NCBI GenBank assembly: GCA_964019155.1
Contig: OZ025244.1
Location: 44,090,220 to 44,154,219 of the forward strand
Source: Osedax fenrisi
Lineage: Eukaryota > Annelida > Polychaeta > Sabellida > Siboglinidae
DNA: 64,000 nt
Direction of reading: 5' to 3'
The position numbers were made by a program, and so were the translations under genes. Under the pieces are notes generated by a model, which saw only the letters and a program-made list of their open reading frames with translations, searched no databases and was not told the DNA's origin. Below, one piece after another: positions 56,045 through 63,170 of this stretch; position 1 is the first letter of the stretch, and each line of letters begins with the position of its first letter.

Positions 56045-57350
56045 ACATATATATATAAATATATTTGTATATTTGTAAAAATATAAATTAATTTGTAATT
56101 CAATTTTTCACAGAAATAGAGATAGGTAATTACGTATTGTATTAAGGGTTGTAAGTACAATAACTAGTGTTAATAGTTATGTTTACTACCGAGATATCGA
56201 TGTTCTGTTATCATAAAGCACACGTACAATGTACGTCGTACATACACTTACACACACACACTTATACACACTTACACACACTTGCACACATACTTACACA
56301 CACTTACAATCACATGCTATGTTACGATGTACTATAACGAGTGACGTATACGTAAAGTGTTGACGTACTTTGTTCTCCGCTGAACTTCCAAACAATAGGC
56401 ATCTTCCATCTGGAGAACGCCCCTTCCCTGATCGCTCTCTTACTTCTTCCCGTCGACTCGCTGTAAACATGTATTGTTATTATTGCAGTGTACAACTACT
56501 ACTATGTATGCTTTAATATAAGTTTAGTAATTATAATAAGTTATATTTATATAATAAGTTTAACTATATATAGGTTTACTTAAACACAAGTTATCACTAC
56601 TTACAATGACTACATATTTCGACAACGAAAGAGTCTCATGTAACTAAAGTAATTGTATTTAGTATATATATATATATATACTAATTACTAATTACTAATT
56701 ACTATAGTAATATAAAAATAAAACTTACGTATATTTGAGAACTTAATGCTAACTATGTAAGTATAAGCAGTTAGCATTAAGTTCTCAAATACACGTAAGT
56801 TTTATTTTTATATTACTAGTGTATACACTGTACCGTATAAGTACCCACTTCGTACACAATAAGTTAACATTCAATGAGCGATTATTAAACACTATAATAC
56901 ATAGAGGTACACGTTATTCAATACTAATGACACCCTTAATTACACCCTTAATGTGTTCACTTCATCACTCGAACACTCTCAACTTTCCCATGACTATGTG
57001 CATATGGTGTATATATGTGTATTAATATGTGTGTATGTGTGTATGGGTGTGTGCATTTATGTGTGTATGTGTATGTATGTATGTGTGTGTGTATTAAACA
57101 CGAAATGCGCGATACTACAAACATATCACCACAAAGAGAACACCTCGCCAATGTCTACCTCGCCAATGTCTACCTCGTAGACACGTGTGTACAATGTATA
57201 CTAAGGCGCCTACCTATTGGTCCAGTGCATTCCTCTGGTACTTCCGGTCAGGGCGTGGTCCAGCAACACGTCTATCTGTTCGTCCGAGAGCAGGATACAG
57301 TTATCCAATACATCCCCGACATCAGTGACATTTCCTCCGTCGACATTCGG
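28825..57350 (-). CDS. secreted astacin metalloprotease with EGF, CUB, vWA and MAM domains (19 exons, 5' incomplete)
   Basis: Zinc endopeptidase of the astacin/M12A family, reading from 57350 down to TAA at 28827-28825. Nineteen exons give 871 residues and keep frame throughout. Domain order: prodomain, RSKR processing site, catalytic domain, EGF, CUB, Thr/Ser linker, vWA, Thr-rich linker, MAM. The prodomain-astacin-EGF-CUB half resembles nematode NAS proteins; vWA and MAM additions are unusual (meprins have astacin-MAM but no vWA). The signal-peptide exon must lie above 57350 and was not identified. Converges with the perlecan-like gene, a plausible class of matrix substrate (inference). Confidence 0.85.
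28909..30963. other. MAM intron, mostly featureless
   Basis: A+T-rich. A 20-bp motif AATCCATATTTTAGTATAGT is repeated in tandem at 28979-29035. A small hAT-type MITE (30775-30941) sits next to the exon donor. Nothing else supported. Confidence 0.6.
30775..30941 (+). mobile_element. 167-bp hAT-type MITE
   Basis: Ends TAGTGATGCAGTAAAT and complement ATTTACATCACTA, flanked by GTACCTAC (30767-30774) and GTACCTAG (30942-30949), 7 of 8 identical. The right half has two copies of GTCTCGGCTCGGCATCAA. Ends about 15 bp from the MAM exon's splice donor. A similar end, TAGTGATGTAAAC, occurs at 45861. Confidence 0.75.
31172..32164. other. MAM intron, nothing recognised
   Basis: A+T-rich with AT microsatellites (31915-31942) and a small TTTAGAC hairpin near 31600-31622. 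No feature supported. Confidence 0.6.
32734..33612 (+). mobile_element. 879-bp non-autonomous hAT-type element
   Basis: Perfect 8-bp duplication ATTAAAAC (32726-32733 and 33613-33620). Ends CAGGGTTGGCGGTTTTTTTG and complement of CAGGGTTGGTCGGTTTTTTT. Subterminal runs of GGTTTTTTTGG on the left and AACCAAAAAAACC / ACCGAACC on the right. A palindrome around TATTTAGTAAATACTATTTA lies near 33260. CAGGG-type ends with 8-bp duplications fit hAT. No transposase. Confidence 0.88.
34724..40284 (-). CDS. protease gene: von Willebrand factor A (vWA) domain
   Basis: Exons 40284-40113, 36815-36695, 35388-35238 and 34864-34724. Reads CSKVDVVFLIDSSGSVGKDN (MIDAS D-x-S-x-S), VINVQRFAIISFGTASTLHL, KNQWTNTASAIQLATDVLHL (the MIDAS Thr region), then YRKVAILITNGAANTADSAD, RRMGVQYLAIGIG and LWSYDILTQSKTLDDVMSFT. 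The usual T-D-G of the fourth strand is T-N-G here, so a metal-coordinating Asp is replaced by Asn. vWA domains bind matrix proteins, which would suit a substrate-recruiting role (inference). Confidence 0.9.
35389..36694. other. vWA intron, nothing recognised
   Basis: A+T-rich; AT run at 35494-35534. No repeats with clear ends or coding signal seen. Confidence 0.6.
36833..37790. repeat. GGTATGGGTATA / GGTGTGTGTATG minisatellite, split by a MITE
   Basis: 12-bp units GGTATGGGTATA alternate with GGTGTGTGTATG units at 36833-36885 and 37340-37790. The MITE at 36886-37339 interrupts the array. Several overlapping open frames on both strands are periodic artefacts. Confidence 0.93.
36886..37339 (-). 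mobile_element. MITE, CAAAGATTTT family, copy 3
   Basis: 454 bp in inverted orientation relative to copy 4 and nearly identical to it in sequence and length. Terminal inverted repeats CAAAGATTTTCCGAAGGAAA and CAAAAATTTTGCGAAGCAGA (read inwards). Inserted in the minisatellite. Confidence 0.88.
37986..38525 (+). pseudogene. 3' fragment of a non-LTR retrotransposon (reverse transcriptase C-terminus)
   Basis: Reads VFDYCNVLLIGLP then SLQRYAVRIIHKLP, ELHWLPIKERIIYKICLMTH and IRPRSTIHSTAACSRAF. D-Y-C-N ... L-Q-R ... L-H-W-L-P-I-x-x-R-I is the conserved end of CR1/Jockey-type polymerases. An in-frame TAG (38341-38343) precedes ALIAWNSLPATLFAERNSEK and a final stop near 38448. Downstream AATAAAAT and a short TTC run look like the element's 3' end. 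5' truncated and dead; lies in a vWA intron. Confidence 0.85.
38526..38681. repeat. snap-back palindrome
   Basis: Arms ACATTCCAAACTATTA and TAATAGTTTGGAATGT enclose a nested inverted AAAACATTATATAACAATTT. Directly abuts the 3' end of the retrotransposon fragment. Confidence 0.75.
38786..39239 (+). mobile_element. MITE, CAAAGATTTT family, copy 4
   Basis: 454 bp, ends CAAAGATTTTGCGAAGCAAA and complement of CAAAGATTTTCCGAAGGAAA, flanked by the 7-bp direct repeat ATATTAG (38779-38785 and 39240-39246). Contains GCTAGCAGTAGTATCG and CACGATTTCGCGTAAGTGTT. Superfamily undetermined. Confidence 0.88.
40397..42152 (+). mobile_element. 1.76-kb non-autonomous hAT-type element
   Basis: Ends CAGTGTTACATAGG and complement of CAGTGTTCCATTATT, flanked by CTATAAAG and ATATAAAG (7 of 8). 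Subterminal GGTTTTTGCCATGGTAAAAA / TTTTTGCC motifs at both ends. Carries a complete pogo-like MITE (40784-41524). Rest A+T rich without transposase. In the intron between the Thr/Ser linker and vWA exons. Confidence 0.75.
40784..41524 (+). mobile_element. 741-bp pogo/Tigger-like MITE
   Basis: TA dinucleotides flank ends CAGTAAAACCTATCTATAA and TTATAGAGAGGTTTTACTG. The TA duplication plus CAGTAAAACCTC-type termini fit the pogo branch of Tc1/mariner. AAAACCTCTTTATAAGAAAA-like repeats recur at both subterminal ends. No DDE transposase. Confidence 0.8.
42724..42816 (-). CDS. protease gene: Ser/Thr-rich linker exon
   Basis: Acceptor TTCAG on the minus strand, donor GTTACT. Reads VQNSGRTTPTTSVMPNTLYP then ELTTHSNTRY. 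Only this frame is open and it joins the CUB exon (phase 1) to the vWA exon (phase 1). Likely an O-glycosylated spacer. Confidence 0.8.
43414..43719. other. unexplained island of higher complexity in an intron
   Basis: Balanced base composition with CAAAATGGTGGATTTTTTAT and GCCAGGCTTTGAGTATTACC; open on the minus strand for 91 codons but without splice sites that fit the neighbouring exons or a domain I recognise. Confidence 0.35.
43720..44779 (-). CDS. protease gene: CUB domain (3 exons)
   Basis: Exons 44779-44667, 44456-44329 and 43868-43720. Reads RCGGELIASETSGYIESPGY (first Cys), GQQCNWLIK (second), APRNYEVEVEFVGYFGLYSH and QEQCYHWVEMKKG (third), PGPRFCGF (fourth), and VTMRSDYTVLWRAMRRGFKL. 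All four CUB cysteines are in place. A TAG three bases beyond the last exon could be taken as the gene's end, but the donor GTTAGT before it joins in frame to the linker exon and on to vWA. Confidence 0.9.
43869..44328. other. CUB intron, AT microsatellites only
   Basis: AT run at 43986-44020 and GATA-like repeats near 44030-44050; nothing else seen. Confidence 0.65.
45206..46770 (+). mobile_element. TTAA-flanked element (piggyBac-like ends), interrupted
   Basis: TTAA at 45202-45205 and 46771-46774 flank GGGGATGGCA on the left and the complement ending CATCCCC on the right. A complete hAT-type element (45570-46535) is inserted in it; without that it is about 600 bp. TTAA targets with G-rich termini suggest piggyBac type; no transposase seen. 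Confidence 0.65.
45570..46535 (+). mobile_element. 966-bp non-autonomous hAT-type element with asymmetric subterminal repeats
   Basis: Perfect 8-bp duplication ATACATAC (45562-45569 and 46536-46543). Ends TAGTGTTGTCA and TGACAACGCTA. Left: tandem GTATCAGTATCGTATCAG units with GACAGCT spacers (45600-45860). Right: GTCCGAAATAGTCCGAATCT repeats grading into TCCGAGTCCGGTCCGAGTCC. No transposase. Confidence 0.88.
46775..47392 (+). mobile_element. TTAA-flanked 618-bp MITE sharing a TTAA with its neighbour
   Basis: Ends GGGCAGGCGTAACCTTTG and complement of GGGCCGGCGTAACCTTGCC, flanked by TTAA at 46771-46774 and 47393-47396. The left TTAA is also the right TTAA of the element at 45206. Interior A+T rich. 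Confidence 0.75.
47502..47582. repeat. 81-bp near-perfect palindrome
   Basis: GCCAGTGAAGTAATACATAT meets its complement (one mismatch, A against C) around a central ATATATATAT. Foldback structure in the EGF-CUB intron. Confidence 0.88.
47717..48757 (+). pseudogene. 5'-truncated non-LTR retrotransposon with frameshifts
   Basis: Starts GSVLGPLLFIIYNLPIKSIF and contains the reverse transcriptase active-site box IFADDLQIYTSF, then, after a frameshift near 48060, MTKSQIHSLVFSRLIYCCSL, SLGWLKFRYICRFRLLYITH and, after another shift near 48505, SVVAPKYWNALPYDIR ending in TAA (48626-48628). AATAAAAC and an A-rich tail follow. A dead CR1/Jockey-like copy; the start at GSVLGP reflects 5' truncation. 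Confidence 0.88.
48976..49101 (-). CDS. protease gene: EGF-like domain
   Basis: Reads SCTRDVTCDNDGYQDPNDCE then VCKCPDGFSGSHCQAVKSY. The C ... NDGYxDPxxC-x2-C-x-CPDGFSGxxC pattern is the EGF-like module that follows the catalytic domain in nematode NAS astacins. Two donors are possible; GTTTGT at 48975 is chosen because it alone leaves phase 1, needed for the CUB exon. Confidence 0.85.
49102..50671. other. intron, nothing recognised
   Basis: A+T-rich. TTAAGGGTTAAGGATTA repeats near 50322-50356 and an AT run near 50385; no mobile-element ends found. Confidence 0.6.
50672..56460 (-). CDS. protease gene: propeptide cleavage site and astacin catalytic domain
   Basis: Exons 56460-56369, 55739-55607, 55284-55212, 54947-54753 and 50798-50672. 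RSKR gives a furin-like activation site. Catalytic landmarks: PIVWKFSGEQ, AFAHWQQNTCVRFTEVS, GCYSYVGQVNLFPQPINLQV, the zinc site HEIGHALGLWHEQQRPDRD (H-E-x2-H-x2-G-x2-H-E), the Met-turn SSVMHYG with zinc-site Tyr, and ETLDPLLQHNMGQRVGLSHL ending NFAYC. All four conserved cysteines are present. Every active-site residue I can check is intact, so an active enzyme is expected. Confidence 0.94.
51250..51276 (-). mobile_element. tRNA-derived SINE copy D, distal part cut off by the hAT insertion
   Basis: ACTTATAACCATATATGGCT followed by CTAATG continues the SINE tail order seen in copy B (complement of GACATTATAGCCATATGGTT). The rest of the copy resumes at 53421, beyond the hAT element. Confidence 0.7.
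51720..53208 (+). pseudogene. hAT transposase remnants (two segments)
   Basis: Segment 1 (51730-52131): RPLCPTRWTVRKEAM then MRIFIDKYKDIMVALEEFTL, the P-T-R-W region of hAT proteins. Segment 2 (52640-53208): KSYELFDKTIVEIESRF-like start, then PTNSVSCERSFSALRRVKTW and ERINNLLICHIHQ, the hAT C-terminal dimerisation motif (S-V-x-x-E-R-x-F-S-x-L). The N-terminal BED finger and DNA-binding part are missing and stops separate the pieces, so it looks inactive unless spliced. Confidence 0.85.
52335..52556 (-). mobile_element. tRNA-derived SINE, copy C (inside the hAT element)
   Basis: On the minus strand: head GGTTCGATAGCGCAATTGGC (box A) and a 7-bp stem GCCTGGG / CCCAGGC; body AGTCTTAAAATAATATATAG followed by AAGTGATGA; tail GTTAAAACCAGGGACACATT then TTTTGAAGGG. 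The head folds partly like a tRNA with wobble pairs, but the anticodon loop lacks U33, so it is read as a SINE head, not a tRNA gene. Confidence 0.75.
53421..53600 (-). mobile_element. tRNA-derived SINE, copy D (proximal part)
   Basis: Read from 53600: head CTGTGTGGCTCAGTTGGCTC, body TGTCTTAAAATAATATTTAG, tail GTTAAAACCATGGATGCTTA followed by ACACGAGAGCGGCTTCGAAG. Truncated at 53421 by the hAT insertion; the remainder lies at 51250-51276. Confidence 0.8.
53601..54752. other. astacin intron: AT microsatellites and a CACGTG cluster
   Basis: GTACAATG/GTATAC repeats at 53640-53750, AT runs at 54207-54276, and three CACGTG motifs at 54658, 54668 and 54678. No genes seen. Confidence 0.65.
54647..54683. 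promoter_or_regulatory. cluster of CACGTG E-box motifs at 10-bp spacing
   Basis: CACGTG at 54658-54663, 54668-54673 and 54678-54683 in a GACATCACGT tandem, preceded by CACGTT at 54647. Palindromic bHLH-type sites one helical turn apart, about 70 bp beyond an astacin exon in an intron. Function is speculative. Confidence 0.35.
55969..56046. repeat. (CA)n dinucleotide repeat
   Basis: About 35 uninterrupted AC units in an astacin intron; looser CACACTTA repeats follow at 56245-56310. Confidence 0.97.
56704..56818. repeat. 115-bp inverted repeat (foldback)
   Basis: Arms of about 50 bp (AAAAATAAAACTTACGTATA ... AACTTAATGCTAACT) repeat in inverted order around a 14-bp spacer, ending AAGTTTTATTTTTATATTAC. 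A small MITE-like hairpin. Confidence 0.88.
57214..57350 (-). CDS. protease gene: prodomain exon (most 5' exon found)
   Basis: Acceptor CTCAG, donor GTAGGC. Reads PNVDGGNVTDVGDVLDNCIL then LSDEQIDVLLDHALTG and STRGMHWTN. Only one frame is open; it joins in phase 2 to the exon with RSKR. Astacin prodomains usually carry an F-x-G-D motif whose Asp caps the zinc; the nearest match is V-G-D, so inhibition may differ. Enters in phase 0 from an unseen upstream exon. Confidence 0.75.
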
Positions 57351-57513
57351 CTGAGGATATGGACATATGTGTATATTTTACATGATTATGCATAACATTT
57401 ATATATGTATATATACACGTACGAAAATAATAATATATACAATATAATATATCGTATGTTTGTGTACAAGTAATCGTACACATATATCCGTGTTATCTAT
57501 TGTTTCCTATTGT

Positions 57514-57665
57514 TAGGAGCGCTGCAACAGGGGGGACGGGGGAATATGTCCTCCCACTTTAAAATCTAAGGGACCTCCTATTTATTGGTCCCCCCAACTT
57601 TTACCACATAGTTAATTTTGATTGGTTAGTCCCCCCCCTACATAAAACTCGTTCCAGCGCCCCTA
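57514..57665 (+). mobile_element. 152-bp hAT-type MITE related to the element at 51277
   Basis: Ends TAGGAGCGCTGCAACAGG and complement of TAGGGGCGCTGGAACGAG, flanked by CCTATTGT (57506-57513) and CCTATCGT (57666-57673), 7 of 8. G runs on the left and C runs on the right mirror the larger hAT element. Confidence 0.8.
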
Positions 57666-57839
57666 CCTATCGTTATCTATTGTTATCGAGTCCATAATCA
57701 ACAACTTATTTAAAACACTGTTAATGCTCAATGTACATATTACACTGTATACAGTATACGTTACAGGTCTACCTCGTGCACTGTGTACACCAGTACAATG
57801 TACTACACTGTTAAAAATAATGGTACTTTATTGAGCTTT

Positions 57840-58105
57840 AAAATGTGGAATACCCTTAAAAATGTCAGATACCATTAAATATAAACAATATATTTTATGA
57901 TGGTATTTAAATTTTCAGAGTGTGGAATACCTCTAGTTTAATGGTATTTATATTTTTATAATGTGGAATACCCTTAAAAATGTCAAATACCATTAAATAT
58001 AAACAATATATTATATGATGGTATTTAAATTGTCAGTGTGTGAATTACCTCTAGTTTAATGGTATTTATATTTGTATTGTGTGGAATACCTCTAGTTTTA
58101 TGTGA
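57840..58105. repeat. subterminal tandem repeat, left end
   Basis: Two diverged copies of a unit of about 120 bp with TGTGGAATACCCTTAAAAAT and GATGGTATTTAAATT. Confidence 0.85.
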
Positions 58106-58458
58106 ATTACCCACACCTATATGATTATCGCAAAGCTGCTACATATACTTATACAAAACATATATAAATATTATTTAAACTATAATGTTAACTTAAATAT
58201 AATATGGTCGACAATTAATTTGAAGTAATCGCACATTTTATGAGTTATGAAAGATGTAAACCTAGAAAGGATTAGAATGTAATGATAAAATGCTATAATA
58301 ATACAAAATAATCAATACCTAATTTTATTATTATTTAATTTATCATAGTAAGTTCCCAAGGAACCAAAAGTGGATTATATTTATATAAAAAATAAATGAA
58401 TTGCATATATGCATATATATGCATATATGCATATATAGTATACTATAGTGCAATGGCA

Positions 58459-58660
58459 ACCAATAGTTGCGTATAATAGTGCGTGGAAACCATAGTTCCT
58501 AATAGTAGTGCAAAATATCCATATGGCAACTAATATATATCATATATCATATTTTTTAGAACCAATAGTTGCGTATAATAGTGCCTGGAAACCATAGTTC
58601 CTAATAGTAGTGCAACATATTCATATGGCAACTAATATATATCATATATCATATTTTTAA
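58459..58660. repeat. tandem duplication of a 102-bp unit
   Basis: Two near-identical copies starting ACCAATAGTTGCGTATAATA and ending ATATATATCATATATCATAT. Confidence 0.92.
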
Positions 58661-58779
58661 GTATCTATGCTACATATCATAGAGTTAGAGAGAATATCCC
58701 TTTATCTATGCTACAGATGTATAATTAATTTAAATGTATAACTATATATATAATATTATAAATGATAATTAGTTATTAG

Positions 58780-58815
<36 letters not shown>

Positions 58816-58971
58816 AATGATACTTAGTTATTAGTTATATATATATATATATATACTAACTATATATTCTAACTTCATATATTATATTTATATAATACAT
58901 GTATAATATATATACATAATATATATTCAATTATATATAATATTATATAAATATATATTTATAGGAACTGC

Positions 58972-59035
<64 letters not shown>

Positions 59036-60185
59036 TATAAATGTATTATACATATGTGCACAGAGCTAGAGATTCTCTCTATATCTATGAGCCATAGATT
59101 TGTATTTTACATATAGGTAAACTATACAAATATGAGCTGTTAAAATTTGAGAGAAATATACTAAAAACTGATATATATATATTGATGATATATCTATATA
59201 ATATAATATAAAATAATATATATTATGCTAATATTATTATCATAATATACTAACAATATTTTGTTAAATCTTATTAATATATCAAAATAATAGATTTATA
59301 TACAACAAATAATCCAGAAGTAATCCATAAATAATCCAGAAGTAGTGTTTATAGAGTATTACTTATATATAGTGATGATATATCTATATGATATAATACA
59401 AAATAATATATATTATCATAATATACTTAACATATTATGTTAAATCTTATTAATACATCAACAAAATGGATTTATACACAACAAAATAATTACTACTTCT
59501 AGATTACTTCTGGATTATTTTTGGATTACTTCTGGATATTAGTATATCCCATAATTATTGATTATCACTCACACATCAATTTTTGTATTTAATATATAAT
59601 TTATTAAAAATTTCTTTTATTGATCCAGATATATCAGAAAGTAAGTATTATTATATACCAATAGTTTGTTATTTATTTTATATTAATACTTTTTATTTGT
59701 TTTTATTTAAAAATACGTATTATATAAGTTATAAAGTTGATAAACTATATTTTTTAAATATTGACATATTTTTTTATTATTATTTATTTTAATTATAAAA
59801 ACTATATTTATATTTCATTTATAAGTTAATATGAAGTTTATTTATGTTTAATTATGAAAACTCTATTTATATTTCATTTATATGTTAATATGAAGTTTAT
59901 TTATGTAAAATATTACAAATATATAGATAAATAAATTGTTTCTATTAATACAAAATATAAATATTAATCTTTTTAAAAATGATTAATTTGTACTTTACTT
60001 TATTAAATATAATCAGAATTGTTGAATAATATATGTATATTAATTTATTTTTAATATTTGATTACAATTTAAGTAAATAAAAGGTAGTGTTCCAATGTTA
60101 TATTAATTTGTAATATATTTAAAATATCATTTAATATAATATTAAAAAGGCTGAATATATAATATCATATTATTAACTTCACTTG

Positions 60186-60729
60186 GGGGTCGGTCTGAAA
60201 CGGCGCCAATATTTAAAATAATACGAATTTGATTGACGTGTGGGGGGCGTCGCGCGCTCGAAACGAATTGAATATAGGTCATGACTAATTAGTGATAGCC
60301 GCTATGTGGCAAATATTCCTTTGGTGTAAATCATCTACTAAATCATTTAGTAAATGTATTATATACACAACTTGTTTACATTTATATACACTGTAGTTTA
60401 TACAAGTTGCTTATATACTCTATGCTATATATATATATACTAGTTATAAAATAAGTTTAAAATAATAAGTATGTTGTCACATTATATATATATATATATA
60501 GCATAGAATATATAAGCAACTTGTATAAACTACAGTGTATATAAATGTAAACAAGTTGTGTATATAATACATTTAGTAAATGATTTACATCAAAGGAATA
60601 TTTGCCACATAGCGGCTATCACTAATTAGTCATGACCTATATTCAATTCGTTTCGCGCTCGCGACGCCCCCCACACGTCAATCAAATCGTATTATTTTAA
60701 ATATTGGCGCCGTTTCAGACTGTACTCCC
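60186..60729. mobile_element. 544-bp foldback element with very long inverted arms
   Basis: Arms of more than 200 bp are nearly perfect inverted copies (for example GTCTGAAACGGCGCCAATAT at the left end and its complement at the right) around a short AT-rich centre. Flanked by the 8-bp repeat TTCACTTG (60178-60185 and 60730-60737). It is much more G+C rich than its surroundings at both tips. Mutator-like or foldback type; nested in the CACTG-ended element. Confidence 0.88.
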
Positions 60730-61011
60730 TTCACTTGATTGTATTGTATTATATGTATAGATTTCCGCCGATCGTAAAGTTAAATGTATATGCTAAACTA
60801 CAATACAATCAAATTAACTTTCGATCGAAGGACATCAATGTCCGTCGAATTTGTCAGTTGATCGTAAAGTTCATTTGATCCAAATAATCTAATAAAATAC
60901 GATTATACTATTGAAAAAGTATACATTTACAATATGTTTAGGGTAATTATAATGGGTGATGAATCGTCACTGATGATTATAATCACCCATTCATCACTAG
61001 CAGTCCATATA

Positions 61012-61460
61012 TTTTCGCTTTTGAGATAACAACTACGTTAGCTAATATTTATACTTTATATTTATAACTATTTCTATTATATATTTCATTTATACATTTG
61101 CTTAAATAAGAAATAAATCAATCAACAACAGTCCAAAATATACAGTGATGTGACACCTTCGAGATTAATACAGCAGTCCGTAACCGCTTCTGTGATTCCA
61201 CATTTTAGATGAAAAATCTACCATGACCTTTCACTTGAGATGAAAATAATGTTAGCAAATATATATATATATACTTTTAACTATATATTTTATTAAATAA
61301 AAAATCAATACATCAACAGCAGTCTGTGATAATCAATGATGGGGTGACTTAGAGATGACAACATCAGTTCATGACCTTTCTCTTGAGATGAAAATAACGT
61401 TAGCAAATATTTATACTTTAACTATATATTTGCTATATATGTTATATTTGCTTAAATAAA
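61012..61460. repeat. three diverged tandem copies of a unit of about 180 bp
   Basis: Each copy has GAGATGAAAATAACGTTAGC-like sequence followed by TTTATACTTTAACTATATAT and AAATCAATACATCAACAGCA. Confidence 0.7.
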
Positions 61461-61479
61461 AAAATATATATTTATATAC

Positions 61480-62050
61480 CCATGCATCTATATCTAGATA
61501 TTTACTTATAAATTCATCTGTAGCTAGCTTAATACTTATAAATTAATATGTATCTATTTTAGTACTTATATATTCACATGTATCTAATTATTTACTTATA
61601 TATTCATCTGTATCTAGCTTAGTACTTATATGTTCATCTGTATCTAGCTTAGTACTTATATGTTCATCAGTATCTAGCTTAGTACTTATATGTTCATCAG
61701 TATCTAGCTATTCACTTATATGTTTATCTGTATCTAGATATTTACTTATATGTTCATATGTATCTAGTTTATTACTTATATATTTATCTGTATCTAGCTA
61801 TTCACTTATATATTCATCTGTATCTAGCTATTTACTTATATATTCATATGTATCTAGCTATTTACTTATATGTTCATCTGTATCTATCTTAGTACTTATA
61901 TGTTCATCTGTATCAAGTTATTTACTTATATATGCTTATGTATCTAGCTTAGTACTTATATGTTCATCTGTATCTAGCTATTTACTTATATATTTATATG
62001 TGTCTAGCTATTTACTTATATATTTATATGTATCTAGATTAGTACTTATA
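61480..62050. repeat. 30-bp minisatellite, about 19 units
   Basis: Units of the form ACTTATATGTTCATCTGTAT followed by CTAGCTTAGT or CTAGCTATTT, with point variation. Confidence 0.92.
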
Positions 62051-62254
62051 ATTTATAAGGTTATAATTTAATATTAATATTTATTTATCACCACTTTAAT
62101 TTACAATTTTAATATATTTATTATTATAATTTGTCTTATATTTATACTTTTTATAAACTATAATATTTGTATATTTTATTTTATAATATTGTTTACTATT
62201 GAGTAATATATATATATATATATATATATACAATTACTAATTATTTTATCCATT

Positions 62255-62452
62255 ATGAATATTAATTGTCAATTTTGTAATCTAACATTTATATTAAATA
62301 ATAATGTACATTTTAATAATCTTAAACATTTGCGTTTGTCGCATAACGATACTAATCTGAATATAAACTGTATAATACAAGGTTGTTTATATTCATCAAA
62401 TAATATTACTAATTACAGTAGAAATTTATCCAGAAATCATGTATATAATTAA
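62255..62452 (+). CDS. small C2H2-like zinc finger ORF inside the CACTG-ended element
   Basis: 65 codons: CQFCNLTFILNNNVHFNNLK followed by HLRLSHND, then CIIQGCLYSSNN and SRNLSRNHV. The C-x2-C ... H-x4-H spacing and a second C-x4-C ... half finger resemble transposon-borne zinc fingers. May be a single exon of a longer transposon gene. Expression is unknown. Confidence 0.45.
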   Translation: MNINCQFCNLTFILNNNVHFNNLKHLRLSHNDTNLNINCIIQGCLYSSNNITNYSRNLSRNHVYN

Positions 62453-62784
62453 TATAATGATTATTATTATCAATTATTAATTATAAAATAATCCTCAATG
62501 AAATTTAATAATGTTGTAGAGTATTATTATTTAAATTTAAAATAAACGTTGTATAATAATCTTTTTATATATTCAAAAAATCTATTATCCCAACAGATCC
62601 ATGCCAATCTGCTAAAGAGTTCACTGCCGTTTCGAGCTGCTAAAGTTGTACTAATTATGTAAATCAATAATTTTGTTTTTAATAAACTGTAAAAACATCT
62701 TTACTTTCTTGACTATATTCTTTACATTTTGTGTGTCTTCTATCTATACCAAATAAACTTCTGTGTATATAGTACAATTACCAT

Positions 62785-63170
62785 TATAATGCCCCTGTAA
62801 TTTGAAGGTATAGAGAATATATTTTGTGTAATACCATTATAATTTGATGGTAGTTAAGATTCTATTCTGTGTAATACCCTTATAATTTGAAGGTATAGAG
62901 ATTCTATTTTGTGTAATACCCTTGTAATTTGAAGGTATTTCAGATTCTATTCTGTGTAATACCCTTGTAATTTGAAGGTATTTCAGATTCTATTCTGTGT
63001 AATACCCTTATAATTTGAAGGTATTTCAGATTCTATTCTGTGTAATACCCTGTAATTAAAATGTCAATTTCTGGAGGTACTTGATAAACTAGAGTGCATG
63101 ATACCTCTCTAGAGGTACTAATACACGATCATCTGGAATACCCTTACAGAGCATTGTGGAATACCTCCAA
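62785..63170. repeat. subterminal tandem repeat, right end
   Basis: About six copies of a 55-60-bp unit TGTGTAATACCCTTATAATT / TGAAGGTATTTCAGATTCTA, grading into GTGGAATACC at the tip. Confidence 0.88.

Noticed and set aside
57015..57395. 126-codon open frame on the plus strand
   Set aside because: Overlaps the prodomain exon on the opposite strand and begins in TG-rich simple sequence; the minus-strand frame has splice continuity.
61480..62050. CRISPR-like array of regularly spaced repeats
   Set aside because: Units are contiguous 30-bp tandem repeats with point variation and no unique spacers, in eukaryotic DNA.
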